Source of the DNA: Bradyrhizobium sp. Ce-3
GTDB taxonomy: Bacteria > Pseudomonadota > Alphaproteobacteria > Rhizobiales > Xanthobacteraceae
Reading direction: 5' to 3'
NCBI RefSeq assembly: GCF_022835695.1
Contig: NZ_BQUV01000001.1
Location: 496,001 to 560,000, forward strand
Length of the DNA stretch: 64,000 bases
Shown here: in pieces, positions 62,367 to 64,000 of the stretch
Position numbering within the stretch: the first letter of the stretch is position 1
Layout of the letters: each line of letters starts with the position of its first letter
Notes under the pieces: model-generated
Database searches by the model: none
Told to the model about the DNA's origin: nothing
The model's input: only the letters and a program-made list of their open reading frames with translations
Position numbers and translations under genes: made by a program

Positions 62367-62467
62367 CAACCGCCTGCCTTGCTGACCCGCCCCGGATCAT
62401 CGCCAGCTTCACATCGATACTGCCATGCGCCGTATTCGAACAGGGTCACCTTCTCGGGTCTCGTCAC
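62363..62467 (-). CDS. candidate 34-residue small protein
   Basis: A short frame from a GTG at 62467, eight bases after GGAG, encodes 34 residues beginning VTRPEKVTLFEYGAW and containing QYRCEAGDDPG. Its stop overlaps the GTG start of the thiolase-like gene (TGGTGA), so it could be a leader peptide coupling translation or a small protein. No family is recognised. The balanced composition, with few runs of Arg/Ala/Pro, differs from typical non-coding frames here. It lies in the 136-bp gap after the racemase-like gene. Confidence 0.35.
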   Translation of the reverse strand: MTRPEKVTLFEYGAWQYRCEAGDDPGRVSKAGGW

Positions 62468-62502
62468 GTCTGGCTCTCCAGAGCTGGTCGGCCGTTCGGG
62501 CG

Positions 62503-63285
62503 CTAGCGCTTGTTGCGGGCGAGCATCGCCCGGAAATCGTCACGTGCCAGGGCACTGGCGCGCCTGAAGCTCGGTCCGCGGCTCGGCTCGGTGCCGTTGA
62601 GCTGCCTGAGTTGCACCCACATCTCGGCACTCTTCAACGCCACCGCGGCGCAGTTCACGACCGGCGCGTGCCCGACCTTCAGGCCGTGCTCCCGCCCGAT
62701 CAACAGCCCCGGCAGCACACCGGCGGGGATCACCACGTCGGCTCCGCGCTCCACCAGCGGCAGCGCGCAGGCCAGGAAATCCTCGATCATTCGGGCATGG
62801 GCCGCCTGATCGCCGGCGAACGCGCTTGCGAAATCCTCCGGCTTGCAACCGAGGCCGGTCACATGGACCACGCGATCGCGGAGACCGTAGCGTTCGGCCT
62901 GCTCGTAGTGCCAGACCTCGAAGACCGGATCGAGCGTCACGAGGCCAAGGCGCCGGCCGAGTTGCGAGGCCGCAAGCAGCGTCGCCTCGCCGGTTCCGAT
63001 CACGGGGATGTCGAGTGTCGCGCGGAGCTCGTAAAGACCGGGATCCTGGAAGTGGCCCATCACGAAGGCGTCGAAGCCGCGCTCTTCGGCCGCGATGCCG
63101 TTGTCGATCGCCTGAACGGCGCAGCGCAACTCGGCGAGCCGGCCGAACTCCCGATCCGGCGGCGAAATGCCCTCGACGTGAACCGTCGTGCCGGGCGCTG
63201 CGATTGTGTTGAGGTACTCCGACAGCCGCGCCATGTAGGGCGCATTCACGCTCGCATCGACGAAACTTTGCCAGAAGATGCGCAT
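62503..63285 (-). CDS. Asp/Glu/hydantoin racemase-like protein
   Basis: Protein of 260 residues from the ATG at 63285, after GAGGAGAAGGG. It has the family fold: ISPPDREFGRLAELRCAVQA, GFDAFVMGHFQDPGLYELR, VIGTGEATLLAA and VVNCAAVALKSAEMW. At the two places where the racemases carry catalytic cysteines it has His78 (MGHFQDPG) and Pro187 (VIPAGVLPG), so the two-cysteine mechanism is not available. It is the first gene of the MarR-linked catabolic operon. It may be an isomerase, decarboxylase or lyase of the same fold (the superfamily also contains maleate isomerase and arylmalonate decarboxylase). Confidence 0.82.
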   Translation of the reverse strand: MRIFWQSFVDASVNAPYMARLSEYLNTIAAPGTTVHVEGISPPDREFGRLAELRCAVQAIDNGIAAEERGFDAFVMGHFQDPGLYELRATLDIPVIGTGEATLLAASQLGRRLGLVTLDPVFEVWHYEQAERYGLRDRVVHVTGLGCKPEDFASAFAGDQAAHARMIEDFLACALPLVERGADVVIPAGVLPGLLIGREHGLKVGHAPVVNCAAVALKSAEMWVQLRQLNGTEPSRGPSFRRASALARDDFRAMLARNKR

Positions 63286-63914
63286 CGCCCTTCTCCTCAA
63301 ACGGTGACGGGAGCATCGGCCGTCGGCCTGCCGACCGAGATATTTCAACCATAAACTAATTGACGCGTCAAATGCGCGCGGCGGAGCCGGCCGGGGGACC
63401 TTCCCGATCGCGAGCAGGAGGCCCGTTTTGTGGGACCAATATCTGACGGATTTGGCGCACTCTGCCGGAATTGTATGCATCAACATTTTTTTCCGACAGC
63501 CCCGCGACACGTGTTGACGGCGCCACGGAGAATACTTTAGGCTTTAAGTAATCATCCGCCGGCGAACGACGGGTAAGCCGTCACGATGATGTTGCAGGGC
63601 ACCGATTTTGAGAAACTCAATCGCGTGGACGATCGTCGGGCCCGAATGGCCGGCAGCAACATCGCCGGTCGCGCATCGCGGCTGCGGCACTCCTCTCCTG
63701 TTGCTTCGACAGAAGCCCGGCGGTCGCCGCCGGCCTGTCCGCTATTTCAGCGGCACGCCGCACCATGGCCGCTGACGCCCGGCCGAGCGAACATCCTTCT
63801 CGCCGCGCCCGGCGTCTGGCGCTGCAGCAATGCCTTCAGTCGGTTCGTTCGCAGCTCGGGCTCCCCGCCCGGCTTCCAGCCATTCGTATCCAACATCATT
63901 GGAGGACAATGCAA
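63286..63914. promoter_or_regulatory. divergent intergenic region
   Basis: This 629-bp gap separates the catabolic operon from the last gene. Next to the operon lies the palindrome described separately. A weak sigma70-like pair, TTGACG (63514-63519) and TTTAGG (63536-63541) with a 16-base spacer, faces right toward the binding-protein gene but is some 370 bases from it. No recognised gene is present; the rightmost 400 bases are open in one frame without family resemblance. Confidence 0.35.
63360..63371. promoter_or_regulatory. candidate MarR operator of the catabolic operon
   Basis: TTGACGCGTCAA is a perfect 12-bp palindrome centred about 80 bases upstream of the racemase-like start codon. 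Its TTG/CAA half-sites resemble those of the ATCTTG-CAT-CAAGAT palindrome at the MarR gene. A GntR-type site is an alternative. Confidence 0.45.
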
Positions 63915-64000
63915 ATGCGGCAGAAGACCTTGGGCCTACTCGCACTTGTCGCCGGCGTGTTCGCAGCAACGGCTGCGCAGGCCGACATCACGATCGGCTT
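63915..64000 (+). CDS. start of a periplasmic binding-protein gene (3' end outside window)
   Basis: Only the first 28 or so codons are in the window. The ATG at 63915 lies eight bases after GGAGGA (63901-63906); an in-frame ATG at 63909 is too close to that site. It encodes a signal peptide (KTLGLLALVAGVFAATAAQA) followed by DITIGF, the usual mature start of Leu/Ile/Val-type binding proteins. It probably begins an ABC importer operon related to the catabolic genes on its left. Confidence 0.75.
   Translation, partial: MRQKTLGLLALVAGVFAATAAQADITIG

Noticed and set aside
63585-64000. An open plus-strand frame of about 138 codons running to the window edge
   Set aside because: It overlaps the well-supported start of the binding-protein gene in another frame, has no ribosome site or recognisable motif, and such open stretches are common by chance at this GC content.

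Overview
The window is GC-rich, densely coding DNA that looks like the chromosome of an alphaproteobacterium, most probably of the Bradyrhizobium/Rhodopseudomonas group. This rests on the style of the protein sequences, long head-to-tail transporter and catabolic operons, a rhizobial-type exopolysaccharide (EPS) region, and a palindromic GAGCATGATC intergenic repeat of a kind I recall from that family. That placement is an inference. No tRNA, rRNA, CRISPR array, prophage or insertion sequence was seen.

Region 1 (1-11824). After the tail of a pyruvate kinase gene comes a ten-gene plus-strand operon bracketed by two paralogous LysR regulators. It encodes a complete branched-chain-amino-acid-type ABC importer (livG, livF, livH, livM and a binding protein), then PxpA, a biotin carrier protein, a biotin carboxylase, PxpB and PxpC. 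PxpB and PxpC are related to the carboxyltransferase domain of urea carboxylase, so the operon appears to import and open a lactam or amide such as 5-oxoproline, possibly with a biotin-dependent step.

Region 2 (11930-25661). An AraC regulator precedes hydantoinase/oxoprolinase subunits HyuA and HyuB, a sugar-type ABC importer with a TorT-like binding protein, and a three-subunit molybdenum hydroxylase (FAD, 2Fe-2S and molybdopterin subunits). A coherent reading is uptake of a nitrogen heterocycle, hydroxylation to a lactam, and ATP-dependent ring opening. Regions 1 and 2 therefore hold two unrelated kinds of ATP-dependent lactam-hydrolase gene set side by side.

Region 3 (25799-55327). This is a surface or secreted polysaccharide island. 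Two divergent LuxR-type regulators with degenerate receiver domains open it. A minus-strand unit follows, encoding a GH16 glycanase without a signal peptide and its type I exporter; the exporter has two tandem C39-like domains. Then come galE, a GT2, a GH5 glycanase, two flavoproteins, a CelD/FemAB-like acyltransferase, a beta-propeller transferase-like protein, a second GT2, two GT4 enzymes, a GT-C-like membrane protein with a small membrane partner, a flippase, an ATP-grasp ligase, a second FemAB-like protein and an ExoF-type export protein with a 15-bp in-frame tandem repeat. The mixture of glycosyltransferases with amide-bond-forming enzyme families suggests an aminoacyl- or acyl-modified polysaccharide. 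No initiating sugar-phosphate transferase or chain-length tyrosine kinase is in the window. Several repeated or palindromic upstream elements occur here, notably a 34-bp element placed at exactly the same distance from two start codons.

Region 4 (55736-64000). A MarR regulator, with an operator-like palindrome over its promoter, faces a minus-strand catabolic operon encoding an Asp/Glu-racemase-like protein, a thiolase-fold protein without the usual catalytic residues, a DUF35-SDR fusion, a cyclase, a periplasmic binding protein and an acyl-CoA ligase. The thiolase-fold/DUF35 pair resembles steroid side-chain retro-aldolases rather than thiolases. The start of another binding-protein gene runs off the right edge.
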